Below the pieces are notes generated by a model. That model saw nothing but the letters and a program-made list of their open reading frames with translations, ran no database searches and was not told where the DNA came from. DNA of 64,000 nt, from contig NC_064472.1 of the NCBI RefSeq assembly GCF_023343835.1, forward strand, positions 8,485,469-8,549,468. The letters are read 5' to 3'. Made by a program: the position numbers and the translations under genes. Positions 13,301-24,440 of the stretch are shown here, in pieces (within the stretch, counting starts at the first letter, position 1; each line of letters starts with the position of its first letter). The stretch comes from Lagopus muta. Its lineage: Eukaryota; Chordata; Aves; Galliformes; Phasianidae.

Positions 13301-16300
13301 CCCGAAACACGGCTTTTAAAAACTGGCAAAAACAACCTGATACACTGGCATAAGGTAAAGATAACAATGTAATTAAGAAGAAAAAAAAACACCCCTCATC
13401 ATTTTACATGCCTTGCCCAATAAAAGCAAAATCCTTCATACAGAATACTGACAGAAAATAGGGCAGCATCACCAAAGGCTGGTGAATTATTAGAAGCAGG
13501 TCAATGGCTAAAAAACACTCCGTGTGCCTCCTTCCAGACACTGATACACACATATCCACAGGAGTCCGGGCAGGTCTTTACACGTATATGGGTCTTGTAG
13601 GTACAGGCACTGCTTTTGTGGTCCCTACATTTTCATGCATCTACAATTTAAAGCACCACACTTGCCAACCCTTCTGCTGCACTCTAAAGCTGCAGGGCAG
13701 AAGGCATTAGTGTGACCACAGTTTTGGTAACACACAGAGAACCTTGCCATGCAGTCCTAAGGTTGTGACACCTGTAGTCATGGAGGTTACTGTAAGATCA
13801 CAGCTACATCCCAGGGATTTCTCTCCACAATCAAACATAAACTCACGGAATGCAATAAAGCAGCTCTCAACACACCACATTTAAACACCACTGAATATGT
13901 GGAGCCCCAGACAACAATTTTAAGGAGAAACTTTATTTCCACTTATTTATGAAAGTCCATTTGAACAGATATGAACTCATCCAAGGAAAACACTGTGCTC
14001 TGTACAGATTTCCCCCCCCCCGGGGAAAAAGGAAGGAAAAAAGCATGTTTTAATAGATTATCTTGTTCCCAAAGCCAGAGACATAAGGGAACTTCCTTTA
14101 AACCATTCTAATTTCTCAAAAGTTATATACACTTCAAAAACAAAAAACTCACAACCATCAGGAGTAAGGCTTTCCATATTAGTTTGATATTATAAGCATT
14201 ATTTAATATTAATGTTCTAATAATCAGAAACATTTGAGAACAAAGAACTTTGTCCACCTGAATTATTACAATTCCTATTGAATTATAAAAGAAAAACAGA
14301 GCTGAAAGAATCCAATGGAATTAGGTGAGCAGAAAAAGCAGAATTAACATGAGGAACCAGAAATCAACAGCATACACTCATATGAATCCACAGAAGGTTG
14401 TAATTTTACTTGAGAGGCAACTATAAATAAATGTTTATCTGGGACTCATTTGGCAGTAGAGATTTCAACATGAGTGAAATACAAGTTGTCGCTCAAAAGC
14501 TAGGAGGACACTGATGTCAATCTCAAGTTCTTTTGCTGTAAACAAGTATTTATTCGGCCAAATTTTTCTAGAGAAATATCCAACTGCTGTGGAAGATTTA
14601 AAAGCTTAAACTCAGAGTTCCTTTTGAAAGAAAAGTCTAATCCTCAGTACCACGAACTACCTTCCATCATCACAATGATGGGTATTTTTACACCACAATT
14701 GAATACTTTATCTGTTTTATTACATTCAGTTTCTGTTACAGACAAGTGCAACACTTTCAGTCAGCTTTCAGATCGTTGGAGTCATTATGTTTTGGATTTA
14801 AATTCAATTGAAAAAAAAAATTCAAGGCATCTTTAAGATGAGTTTCAGTAAGGATTATTTTTATTTTTATTATTATTCAAAACTTACTCTAAATTGATTA
14901 AATCTCCAATTTATATAGTCTTAGGAAAAAAATATACTGATGGGTTCCATCCACAGATTATTAGAAACTTGGGTCACTTTAAAAGTAATACAACTTTTGA
15001 ATTAAAGGAGTGGAGATGCTGAATAGGTCAATATTTTAACAAAATTTGATACACCTCAGAAGCTGAACTACTTGGAAATTCAATGTTAAACAGGCTGGAA
15101 TAGCTAAGCCTGCCACTTCTTCCTCACTGCTCTTTTAGGATTTCAAGAAGGCAGAGCTCCCCACCATTCTACCCATAAAATTTCATGACATAAACGTGAC
15201 AGAATATATCCAAATATACCCAATATATATCCAAAAGTACCTTTGGAAAAAAACAAACTATTGTAAGACTATTTTCAGTCTCTTGGGCATTGCTGTCAGC
15301 TGAATCTTTGTAGACTTTATAATAAAATACGTAGAGTTCAGATTCACAATTTAGCAAAAGTGAATCCAAGCTCTGTTTATGTGAGCTGTCTTTACCTGGA
15401 AGAGAAATAGAGAAGCTTGAAGTAACAACTTTTAAGGAAATGTAAGGGGCAAGGTGGGGACTAACAGTGTAATTTTAGTGAACAAAATGGATCTCGCCAT
15501 CACTACAGTGCCAAAAGGCAGCTTATCCCTTTTTCTGCTCAACATTTTTCCCTCAAAAAAGAACAAAGTAAAAATCATGGATAAAAAAAAAAAAAAAAAA
15601 AACAGTATTTTCGTTACTCTATTCATATGTAAACTTGTGGGGGAAAAAAGAAGCTAACTCATCAACACTGCACTACATGTGTATGAGAATGCAGAACAGA
15701 AAAGCACATGCAGGAATATCAGGAGAAATAAAACTAAACAAACCCTAAGCTTTCCATCTTGCATGACTGCAGCCCTAGCTAACAGAGCAACATCAGTTCT
15801 GGACAGAAGCACAGCCACAAGATCAAGCATTTCGCTGCACCGACTGAACAGACACACGGGATGCAGGGAACAGGGACTCTTCATACCTTGTGCTCTCCCC
15901 AGCTCCAGGAAAGTGAGCCTCGCTACTTCACCGCTAAATGCACTGCAGCTCAAAGCAGGAGTTCTGTTTGTTTGCAGGAACACAACTAAGGTTCCCCAGC
16001 ATTAATGACTCCAGATAACTCCAACAAGAAAATCAAAGTAGCAGCCCATTCTAGCAGAACAACAACATCAAGCTCCTACCCCACTCCTGTCCCTCCCCAA
16101 AGCTGCCGTGTAATTACCCCAAGCCACATCCTCCTCCTCTGGCTCACACCACCCATCTTGCTGCTCAACATACTGCACGACCTGGGTAGTCAGAGGGAAA
16201 AATACTATCCAAAGAACACCCAACCTATCCTAACTTTTCTCTAACAGCAAGCAGTAACTGGAAGGGGCAGAATAGCTGTGTGTCAGCTTTCAGCCAAGCT

Positions 16301-17554
16301 CTGCTGATAAAAGGAATTACAGCCATAAAACAGTTCCTGATCACCCTGGAGTTCACTGCTCCATCAGGTCCTGATGACAAAAACTACTTCAGCTGCTCAA
16401 CTCTCCCATTTGTTCTCTGCTACATCCAGTTCCCATCCCAAACAGCAACTTCTAGTTGGCCAGATGGAAAAGCTTTTCCTTAGCACAGTCTGACTCAATC
16501 TTCAAAACTTGCTTGTTCTAGCCTGCAAGGTAAGATGTGTCACAGTATGTTTTTAAGCTCAAATTTTGCTTAGATATTAAAATCATACAAAGTTGGATGG
16601 TTCTGAGGATCCTTGCACTATGTTTCACTGTAACTTCTAATAAGTAGGTAATTTTATAACTCCAGAAACAATTAGTATGCCATCTATTTATGTTTTAATG
16701 GATTTTTATTTTAATGGATTTCTTAACAAAGGAATATATAAAAGTTGAAATTTTTTCTCCTCCCTCACTCTCATGACTCAAGAACTCAGAGCACTCCCCA
16801 GAAATCATCACAAACAGCAAGGCATAAGTCATAAATATTTGAGGTAAGTTTCCTAGCAGAAATTAAATCTCACCGGTGTTTCATTTCAGAGGACTGCTCA
16901 AAAAGAGCTGTCCCAGCATTTCTCAGATTCAAGGTCCCTAGTCATGAAACAGCTTTAGCCACCTTACTTCGTCTGTGTCTTTATCCACAGTTGCGGAGGT
17001 CCTGGGGAGTGGTAAGAGCAGGAAGAACAGGCAGATCTCACTCATTTCTGCTTTACCTAGATTCGCCTAAATCTATAAAGTTCTGTGTTTAGTCTCATTA
17101 AAAAAATATTTCCAAAAATCGTTTTATTGAATAGAGCTTTGCAAAATGAACTGCTAAGTACATAGAGGTACAGTAAGAATTCTAACTTTTCATAAACATT
17201 ACGTGCACATTAAACCATCATTTACAGTCCACGTAATTCCTAGACAGAGCATACATAGGTAGGACGTGGACAGTTTTATCACTCTCAGGCAGTCAAATGC
17301 TCAACCTGTCTCCCTCATAAAACTAACAAGTTACAATCCTCAGTTCAGCTAGCACCAAGACACCCAATTATTGCCTATCTTCAAATAAAATAATTATTCA
17401 GACTTAAAATATGCACCTTATTTCATTTTCATAGCATTCTTCTATGTGCATATCCAAAACCCGTTCACCTTTCCACCTACGAACAATCAAGAACAACTTG
17501 TTATCACCATCCTTCCAAAATTCAATTCATCGTCCATTACTTTCCAAAAGGCAC
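10331..17554 (-). other. UBAP2: UBAP2 intron 1, middle part
   Basis: No supported gene lies here. Features are a C10/G4 self-complementary tract at 14010-14027, a doubled 'ttttaatggatttttatt' motif near 16693-16722, and a run of twenty A at 15583-15602. Several open frames of 60-110 codons exist, but they overlap antisense frames and resemble no known family. Confidence 0.65.
15583..15602. repeat. Poly(A) tract, 20 bases
   Basis: An uninterrupted run of twenty A lies in UBAP2 intron 1. I see no retroposed body directly 5' of it that would identify it as a retrotransposon tail. Confidence 0.9.
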
Positions 17555-17975
17555 ATAAGACCACACGGCCCAAAGGGCTGCAGATTTCTCAAGAAGTTTA
17601 ACCTAGAGAAGGCAAGGCTCAAGAGTGGGAGCCTTCACCGGTGTCTACAAATGCCTGAAGGCAGGGTGCACACAGGATGGAGTCAAGCTCTTTACTATGG
17701 TGACTGCTGTCAGGACACAGAGCAGTGGGCACCAATTGGAACCCAAGAGGCATCTATCTGAACAAGAAGAAATGCTCCTTTACTCTCCAGCTGGCAGAAC
17801 ACTGAAACAGGCTATCCAGAGAATTCTTCAGTCACTCTCCTCTTCATCAGTCTTCCAACATCCGTCTGGACGTGGTTGTGGACAGCCTGCTGCAGCAAGC
17901 TGTGCCTGGGGAGGGCTTGGACCAGCTGGCATCAGTCAGCCCCTGCCAACCTCAGCCAGCCTTTGGCCATGTGAA
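17555..17975 (+). mobile_element. CR1 LINE, Y-like 3' portion
   Basis: This is diverged sense-orientation CR1. Near 17630 it has 'ggtgtctacaaatgcctgaag' and then a 'gaacactgaaacaggctatccagag' type block. It ends in a G/C-rich stretch near 17880-17935 that resembles the 3' UTR of older CR1 families. The ORF2 C-terminus is out of frame, so it is a fossil. It differs clearly from the younger copies at 10.1 and 20.2 kb. Subfamily assignment is tentative. Confidence 0.7.
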
Positions 17976-20174
17976 GTAAAAGGGGAAGAAAGTCCTGAAG
18001 TTGTGAAACTGTTCTCAAAGATGTCACACAAGCATCAAGCCCTAGCTTCTCTGCTCAGACAGTCCAAAGAAAAGTGAAAGTCTAGTAACTTCAATTGAAT
18101 CAGACACTGCAAACATCATTAAGACCTCAACCCAGAAACATACACTGCTCCACCAAGAGATGAGACTGCAGACAGTGATATATATGAGTCAACGTATAGC
18201 ACCACAAGGAGTTTCCTACCTGCAATCACAACAGACAGCTATTCAAGAAAGAAAATATTTTCCTAAGATGCATGGGAAAGTTCCTGGATATGCTGGAACA
18301 TCAAAAAGCAGCACAGGGTGAGGTTGAGGACATGTATCAGAAGCCACAAACTTTTCTCAAACATTTAAACAACTTCTGCATGCTTATTAACTTGCTTCCA
18401 CCAAGCTCCTAACACCATTTCAACCTCCTCTAAAGCAAATCTGAGATAGCTGCCTAATAGCACTTCACCCATATTCAAAACACTCAGAAATCCATTCAGT
18501 CACTATTGAAAGTAAGAGAAGCACAAGGCTGGAAGTGCTGCACTGCTCCTCAGCATGTTCAGGCACCTGAAGTTAACATCAGTAAGTGAGGCTACTTTTC
18601 CATCAGTGTCAGAATAGATCATGCCTGAAGAATAGGAGCGTGAAAGTTGAAATAAAAGCCCCCAACCAAAGCATGGACCAGAGCTTCCCAAATACAGTAC
18701 ACTACATGCTCTATGTGTACAGTCCTGCAGTGTTTGGCATCAGGATTCCTTTTGGATTCACACTGCTAAAACAGTATCTACAAAAACAGAAACTTTTTAA
18801 AATCAAGGAAAAACGAAAATGCAAGATTTCAAATAAGGAAAAAAAAAAAATCCACAATTAACTCCTACTATAGGAAACAAAGACAATGTGATAAGAAATA
18901 TTACAGGCCCAGTATTTACCATAAAACAGCCACGACTCCAGTAGTATTTCAAACCAAATGGAAAACAAGGAAAAGCTTTAAAAAAACCACATGCTCCATT
19001 CTACATTATATCAACCATTCTCAAAATACTTAACAACAGTATACTTATGTATACTGTATGACAGTATACTTAGCAGTAGCAAAAAAAATAATAAATAGTT
19101 TTCTCTGCTTAAGATGAATCTCAATACGGTCTCTAAAGAATAATTCTCCAACTATCTACTTCTAGGAACAATACTGTAGTCATAGGAAACACAGCTAAAG
19201 TATTCAACGCGAAGCCACAGCAGAACTGTAGGACCTCCTTCCTGTGCAGCAAACCATTAGGAATATTAAGAAATGTGGATAATAGGCACAGAATTCAAGT
19301 TTTACATCTTACAGGGCTGCCTATCATAGGAAGAAGGACTTCTTTTCCATTAATCTAGGTTAAAGAAGGGCAAATCTGATGGCTGAGATCTGCACATAAC
19401 TTGAAATTCAAATACTAAATGATTCTTCTGAATTGGCACCTTCTGCAGATCTGGAATAAACTGCGTTTCCTATATGATAAAGCAAGAAAAAAAAAATCCA
19501 TAATGTTCACCACACAAGTACTACATAGGGCAAGCCTCAGGTCTTGAGAAAGACTGAAGTTCTCCGAGCATGGGAAACATTTCATTGTTTTTAATGCAAA
19601 AAATACTAGAACTAAACAGGTCAGAGACTCCTCCATGCTCATCTGCGGGAAGAATTGATTTCAACAAGCTGGGGAGGGAGGAGGAGAACATCTGGCAAGT
19701 TTATCTTCCAAAGAAGATGAAACGAAGAAGTGTTCACAAAGATTGCCAGACAAAAGAATTTCCAGGGAACTCAGAGTTAGAAAGAGCTCCATTCAAGGGA
19801 GCTGTGCAAAGCTGTTCATATAACCTATCCTGCCAGTTTTACAATCTCCAGAGAACATCAATAAAACAACACACTCAGCGAAAGAGTTACGATGCAGTAA
19901 AAGCAAGCTGAGCAAGCGATGAGATCTCAGGCATCAGATCGTATCACCTTTAATCTGTCTTAAGTCACCGCTCACTCTTCAGAGTATTGAGAAGTCATGG
20001 GGGAGAAGAGCTGCAGGTAACTTGTGAAACAGATTGGAAGAGTCCCTGGATGGACCGGGAACCCTGAGAGATGGCAAAAGTTGAAGAGCACAACTTCCAT
20101 GTTAGAGTAGCACAGGGAAAACCTTTGTACAATTTTTGGACGATATAAGCCTTAAGTAGTTGAAAGGAGCTATT
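17976..20174 (-). other. UBAP2: UBAP2 intron 1, non-repetitive stretch
   Basis: This is intronic sequence without a recognised gene or repeat. Only short A-runs and chance open frames (the longest about 110 codons, at 19570-19911) are present. Confidence 0.6.
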
Positions 20175-20665
20175 TCACAGGAACACAGAATGGCCAGGGT
20201 TGGAAGGGACCTCAAAGATCATGAATCTCCAACCCCCCTGCCACAGACAGTGCCACCACCCTCCCCATTTAATGCTAGACCAGGCTGCCCAGGGCCCCAT
20301 TCAGTCTGGCCTTGAACACCTGCAGGGACGGGGCATCCACAGCCTCTCTGGGCAGCTGTTCGAGCACCTCACCACTCTCTCTGTAAAGAACCTCCCCTTG
20401 ACATCCAACCTCAGTCTTCCCTCCCTCAATTTAAAACCATTTCCCCTTGTCCTGCAGTTATCTACCCTTTCAAAAGTTGATCCCCTCCTGTTTGTAGGCT
20501 CCCTGTAGGTACTGAAAGGCTGCAATGAGGTCACCCTGCAGCCTTCTTTTCTCCAGGCTGAACAAGCCCAGCTCCCTCAGCCTGTCTTCATAGGGGAGGT
20601 GCTGCAGCCCCCAGTCATCTTTGTGGCTCTCCTCTGGACCCTCTCCAACAGCTGTCTTTGTCTAT
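20175..20665 (-). mobile_element. CR1 LINE 3' end
   Basis: This is a well-preserved 5'-truncated CR1 in minus orientation. In plus-strand reading it runs from the acacagaatggccagggttgg tip through the 3' UTR into ORF2. There the minus strand reads NGFKLREGRLRLDVKG and FFTERVVRCSN. It breaks off near 20665, after the 'ctcctctggaccctctccaa' block. It is the longest recent-looking copy in UBAP2 intron 1. Confidence 0.93.
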
Positions 20666-22780
20666 TTCAAAAGCTTTCATCCCAACTCTCAGTTTAATGA
20701 ACATAACCTGTTCATGGAAGCTGTATGAAAAACAGCACAAGTCCAAGCCAAGTCTCTGAGAAGCAAACAGGACACAAGGGTCTACAAGCCAGCAGACTGT
20801 ACCAGGGACAGAAAGAAACAAAATAAATAAAATGTTAAGATCCAGCAGACCACCAACATTGAAGTCAAGTTATTACTTGTATTTCCTCGCACCTTCTGCT
20901 CAACAGAAGTACACAAATGTAACACAAAGTGTCTTTGAATCTGGCTGTTTGTAAAGGGGACAAGTCACTCAGCTTCCCTCTTACCAAGGTCGTACAAGGC
21001 TGCTGCAAACAGAGCACAGCTTTTCTGAGAGCTGCTCCTGGGCTTCTACTTAACATGAAACAAAGATAAGATCATCCATATCTGTATTCTTTCTTATCCT
21101 TTCACATGTCCAAGTACCGGTACCAACCACAACTGAAATTACAAGTAAACATTACTATTAGTACCAGTTATTAACATGATATCAATATTCCACTATACAA
21201 GCATTTCTCAAGTACTATTAAACAGCACATCATCCTGCTGTGATCACTATCACTAGAGGGACACCAGCAACAAACATAAAACATACCAAAAAACGGTGCC
21301 TGATTAGGAAAACATCGCATAGAAGCACATGGAAGAAAAAATAAAACAACACATCTACCCCTACAATCTCAAAAGTATAACAAAACAAAAACAGAAAGAC
21401 CAGGTTACAGTGACCAACAAGATTTTGTTGTTGGGGTTCTCCTTGGCTTACCCTATACTTTGGTGGTAAATCTGCACTTCTAATCTTGAACAGTGAAGCC
21501 CTTTTGCAAGCTCAGGAGCTTTCCTGAGGACTAGTCAAAACAACAGAAGTGGAACAGATCAAGGTTCTGAATTTCAGTGCCTTTTTTTGTTGTTGTTGTT
21601 GCTGTTTTATTATTACGAACACTTTTTAAAATCAGTATGCTGATAAAATCGTAGCCAGAACAAAAGAGAACAGAGCATTCCTATTCCTCCCTCCCTCTTC
21701 CAAGTTACCAAGACTGTTTAGGTTATAAACAAAAAGCATGCCCATTTTCCAGACTATACATCAAAATCAGTTCCCACCAGTTAATCCAGTTTCTCCATGT
21801 AACACTCCTGGAGTCCCAAAACATCATTAATGCTGCAAAATGATTTAGCCTACCTTGCTTTACAGTTACCTAGCATAGAGTTAAAAATAAATTCTTTAAG
21901 CAAGTTATTTCAAACCACCACAGAGAGATCAAACTCAAGTATAAGCAGTGAGTCACTCAGATAAAAATGCAAGCCCAGATTCCATCACAGATCACAATAT
22001 ATCCGAGACAATTCCTAAAAGGGCCTGGTAAATATTTAAAAAACAAGCAAACAAAAAAAGGTTTCCAAAGGCTTAGCTGATGCTGTTCTCTGTGAAGAGC
22101 TCCATTTTCAATGGAAAGTGCTGCTCTAGGCCTGCACATCCTCCCCCTCCCTCTGCTTCACTCACAGCTCCAGTTTCTCTCCTTGAAAAAAAAGCCACAC
22201 ACACCAGGACAGCCCCTCCATTTCAGCAGCGACTGCCACCCCAGAGGGCACTGCTTTGATATGCTGCTTTATTGTAAGTCTCTATCCCTCACTTAAACTG
22301 AGCCAACTAGGGCTCGATCACGGCTCCATGCTTGGCTCTTGTCAGCTTCCCACACGTAGCTCAACACAAAGCCACAACTTTCACAAAAGTTCCTCCCAAC
22401 ACGACTGAGAGGACCGTGAGCACTCAGCCTTCGCACACCTGCAAAAGGCTGCAAGCCACAGCACCTGAGCGACCCTAAGGTGGCACCAAGTAGCACTGTG
22501 GGCATCGCAGCACACCCTCCTGCATCCACTGCATCTCAGAGTTCGGATCCAGCGTGACTTCAAGGCGCACCAGATCCCGCTCTACACCCAGCTCCTTCCA
22601 GAAGGGTTTCTCCCGGTTCACTATCCCGCTGTCATTTCCTTCAGCAACAACAGCAAACAACTTTATTATTATTATTATCACTGAACACACCACGATCAAG
22701 CTCTCAAGCTCCCTGGCAAAGCCCTGCCGGGCTTCCCACACAGCCCCAGGCTGACAGAGGCCGGGTAACACGGAGCCCCG
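20666..22780 (-). other. UBAP2: UBAP2 intron 1, promoter-proximal part
   Basis: No gene is supported here. Base composition becomes steadily more GC-rich to the right and merges into the CpG island. There is a short (TTG)n-like stretch near 21587-21603 and an ATT repeat near 22660-22678. Confidence 0.6.
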
Positions 22781-23207
22781 TCCCCACATGACGGGCCGGT
22801 CCCTGACCCGGCGCAACCCCATCCACGTAAAGGCGCGGAAGCGCAGCCCGGCACGGTGCTCAGACAGGAGACGTCCAGCCCTGCTCCCCACATACAGCTG
22901 AGGACGCGGCCGCCCCCCACCCTAACCTCGGGTCGGGCCGGCCCCGAGGAAGGCGGGAAGCAGCGTACCTCAGGGCCGGACCGCCGCCTCCCCGCGGCCC
23001 CGTACCGGGGGGCAGGCCGCAGCTCCGGGAGCGGCAGGGCGGCGCGGAGCGGAGGGCGCCGGCAAAAGTAGGGCAGAGCCGACCGGGCCTCGTCTCCCCC
23101 CCCGCCGGCAGCGCTGACGGAAGACGGCCGGACCCGGCCGCCCCCGGACAAAAGCGGCCGTTGGGCCTCGGCGCCGCGAGGGCGAAGAGAGAGAGGTGGG
23201 AGAGGAA

Positions 23208-23284
23208 GGGGGGGGGGGGGGGCAGGAAGGGGGAGACGCGCGACGGCCGCCCCAGAACGCCGAGGGTTAAGGGGGGGGGGGGGG
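23208..23284 (+). repeat. Paired poly(G) runs (G15 and G14)
   Basis: There is a run of fifteen G at 23208-23222 and one of fourteen at 23271-23284, with shorter G-runs between. They lie just inside the proposed UBAP2 intron 1, so the transcript carries C-runs and the template strand carries the G-runs. G-quadruplex formation is plausible. Such runs are also prone to sequencing error in length. Confidence 0.85.
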
Positions 23285-23388
23285 AGGGCGGCGGGCCCAC
23301 AATCCCCCACGCGAAGCGGGGGGCCGAGGGGAAACGGGGGAGGGCAGCGCGGCACCCCGCGCCCCACGGCGCTGCCCCCGCTCCGTAC

Positions 23389-23460
23389 CTGCCCAATGCG
23401 CTCACAAAGCAGCGGCGGCGGCGGCGCCCACCCGCGTCACGTGACCGCCCCTCGCGCCGC
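23389..23460 (-). other. UBAP2: UBAP2 exon 1 (non-coding, right bound approximate)
   Basis: On the minus strand a GC-rich leader reads gctttgtgagcgcattgggcag, followed by a good donor, CAG|gtacgg, at 23389/23388. This would splice across about 21.9 kb to the acceptor at 1450. The transcription start is not determinable, so the right bound is a guess within the E-box and GC-box cluster. An alternative donor, gag|gtacgc, exists near 22968. Confidence 0.55.
23438..23443. promoter_or_regulatory. E-box CACGTG (GTCACGTGAC)
   Basis: The full 10-base palindrome GTCACGTGAC at 23436-23445 is the optimal site known for USF and for MiT/TFE factors (CLEAR-type). It sits about 50 bases upstream of the proposed exon 1 donor. 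Confidence 0.65.
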
Positions 23461-23504
23461 TCCCTCCTCCTCGCCTCCACGCGCGCGCGAGGCCGCTCCC
23501 CCGC

Positions 23505-23510
23505 CACGTG
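23505..23510. promoter_or_regulatory. E-box CACGTG (GCCACGTGAC)
   Basis: This is the second of four CACGTG cores in the UBAP2 island. One half keeps the extended GTGAC flank favoured by USF/TFE-type bHLH-zip proteins. Confidence 0.55.
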
Positions 23511-23670
23511 ACGCGACGCCGCACGCGCGCTCGCCAGCCCGCACGCGCGCTCGCCCGCTGGCTCCTCGTTCCCTCCCCGCCCCCTCCCTCTTCGCGCCGC
23601 GGCCGCGCCTCGCTCCTCACGCACCACCAGCGCGCGCCCATCCGCCGTCCCTTCCGCCTACCCCCGGCAC

Positions 23671-23676
23671 CACGTG
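23671..23676. promoter_or_regulatory. E-box CACGTG (ACCACGTGAG)
   Basis: This is the third CACGTG core in the island, with weaker flanks than the first. Confidence 0.5.
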
Positions 23677-23708
23677 AGCAGGGCGAGGGAGCCCGGCCCT
23701 TTCCCCTT

Positions 23709-23714
23709 CACGTG
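23709..23714. promoter_or_regulatory. E-box CACGTG (TTCACGTGAC)
   Basis: This is the fourth CACGTG core, 38 bases from the third. It has a GTGAC flank on one side and an ETS-like CCGGAAGC 25 bases to its right. Confidence 0.55.
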
Positions 23715-23830
23715 ACCGGAGCTCCGCCTCCCCGCTCGCCGGAAGCGGGCGACCGGGCCCGCCCACCGGAGCTGAGGGGCGGGCGGGGCGGGGCGGTGCT
23801 GCGGGCGTCCGGCGTTGGGCTCAGCTGGGC

Positions 23831-24284
23831 GGTGTGTTTAAACTACTTGCGGTTTTGTTGAACCTGGCTTCCTCTCCTCCAGACTAAGCAGTCTCGGATC
23901 CTTAAGCCGCCCCCCACACGATTCGTGCTCCAAGCCCCTCCGCAGCTTCACGCCTGCTCTGGACGCCGTGCTCTGCTCCACGGCCCCAACGGCCTTCTTG
24001 AAGCAGGTGGCCCAAAACTGAACGAACGCCCATGCGGGTCTCTGGGCTCTGTCCATTACCATCAGTGCTTCACGCCCAGACAGTGCTTTGGGTTTCCCAG
24101 AGCTGCCCTGTTCCTCCTCCACTCGATGTACTGGAGACATCGTCACAAACGTGTCAGGTATCCCAGACGGAATCCAAAGACTCATTTGCATCTGTCAGTG
24201 TACTTGCTGAGAGCACTGCCTGAACAGTCTTCGGGTGGGAAAATTCTGCACTTACTTACACTTGTGGGTGGTGTGGTGGTGTAA
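23831..24284. other. Intergenic, right shore of the CpG island
   Basis: GC content falls away from the island. Short overlapping open frames exist on both strands, but no family is recognised and no splice structure is evident. A divergent non-coding transcript from the island could start here, but the sequence does not show one. Confidence 0.5.
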
Positions 24285-24440
24285 GAGGCTGCCTATTCCT
24301 GCAGACACTCCAGGTCAGGCTTTAGGGCTCTGAGCATCTGATGGAGCTGTGGGTGTCCGTGCTCACGGCAGGGGAGTTGGAACAGATGACCTTTAAAGAT
24401 TCCTTCCAACTCAATTGTTTCCCTATGTTTCTATGATCAA
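24285..24440 (+). mobile_element. CR1 LINE 3' tip
   Basis: This is the extreme 3' end of a sense CR1. It has 'gacactccaggtcaggcttta', then 'gagctgtgggtgtccgtgctc', then 'aacagatgacctttaaaga', and ends at the terminal tip 'tatgtttctatgatca'. Only about 155 bases remain, which is typical of severe 5' truncation. Confidence 0.88.

Larger units (their letters stand above)
22781..23830 (-). promoter_or_regulatory. UBAP2: CpG-island promoter of UBAP2
   Basis: This stretch of about 1 kb is the only strongly GC- and CpG-rich region in the window. It lies upstream of the UBAP2 coding exon in the right orientation. It has no TATA box. It contains four CACGTG E-boxes (23438, 23505, 23671, 23709). There are GC boxes at 23775-23796 (gggcgggcggggcgggg), further CCGCCCC elements, and an ETS-like CCGGAAGC at 23739. 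Such TATA-less islands typically have dispersed start sites and broad expression. Divergent transcription to the right is possible, but I see no gene for it. The long open frames across the island are composition artefacts. Confidence 0.85.

Noticed and set aside
17625-18077. 150-codon plus-strand frame in UBAP2 intron 1
   Set aside because: Most of it overlaps a diverged CR1 3' region and is out of frame with ORF2.
1450-23388. Intronic C/D-box snoRNAs, known from other introns of mammalian UBAP2
   Set aside because: I saw no convincing paired C and D boxes with terminal stems in this intron. A covariance-model search would be needed to exclude them.
22696-23677. Several overlapping open frames of 80-255 codons on both strands in the CpG island
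   Set aside because: High GC removes stop codons in all frames. The peptides are Arg/Pro/Ala/Gly-rich low complexity, and the stretch is explained as the UBAP2 promoter.
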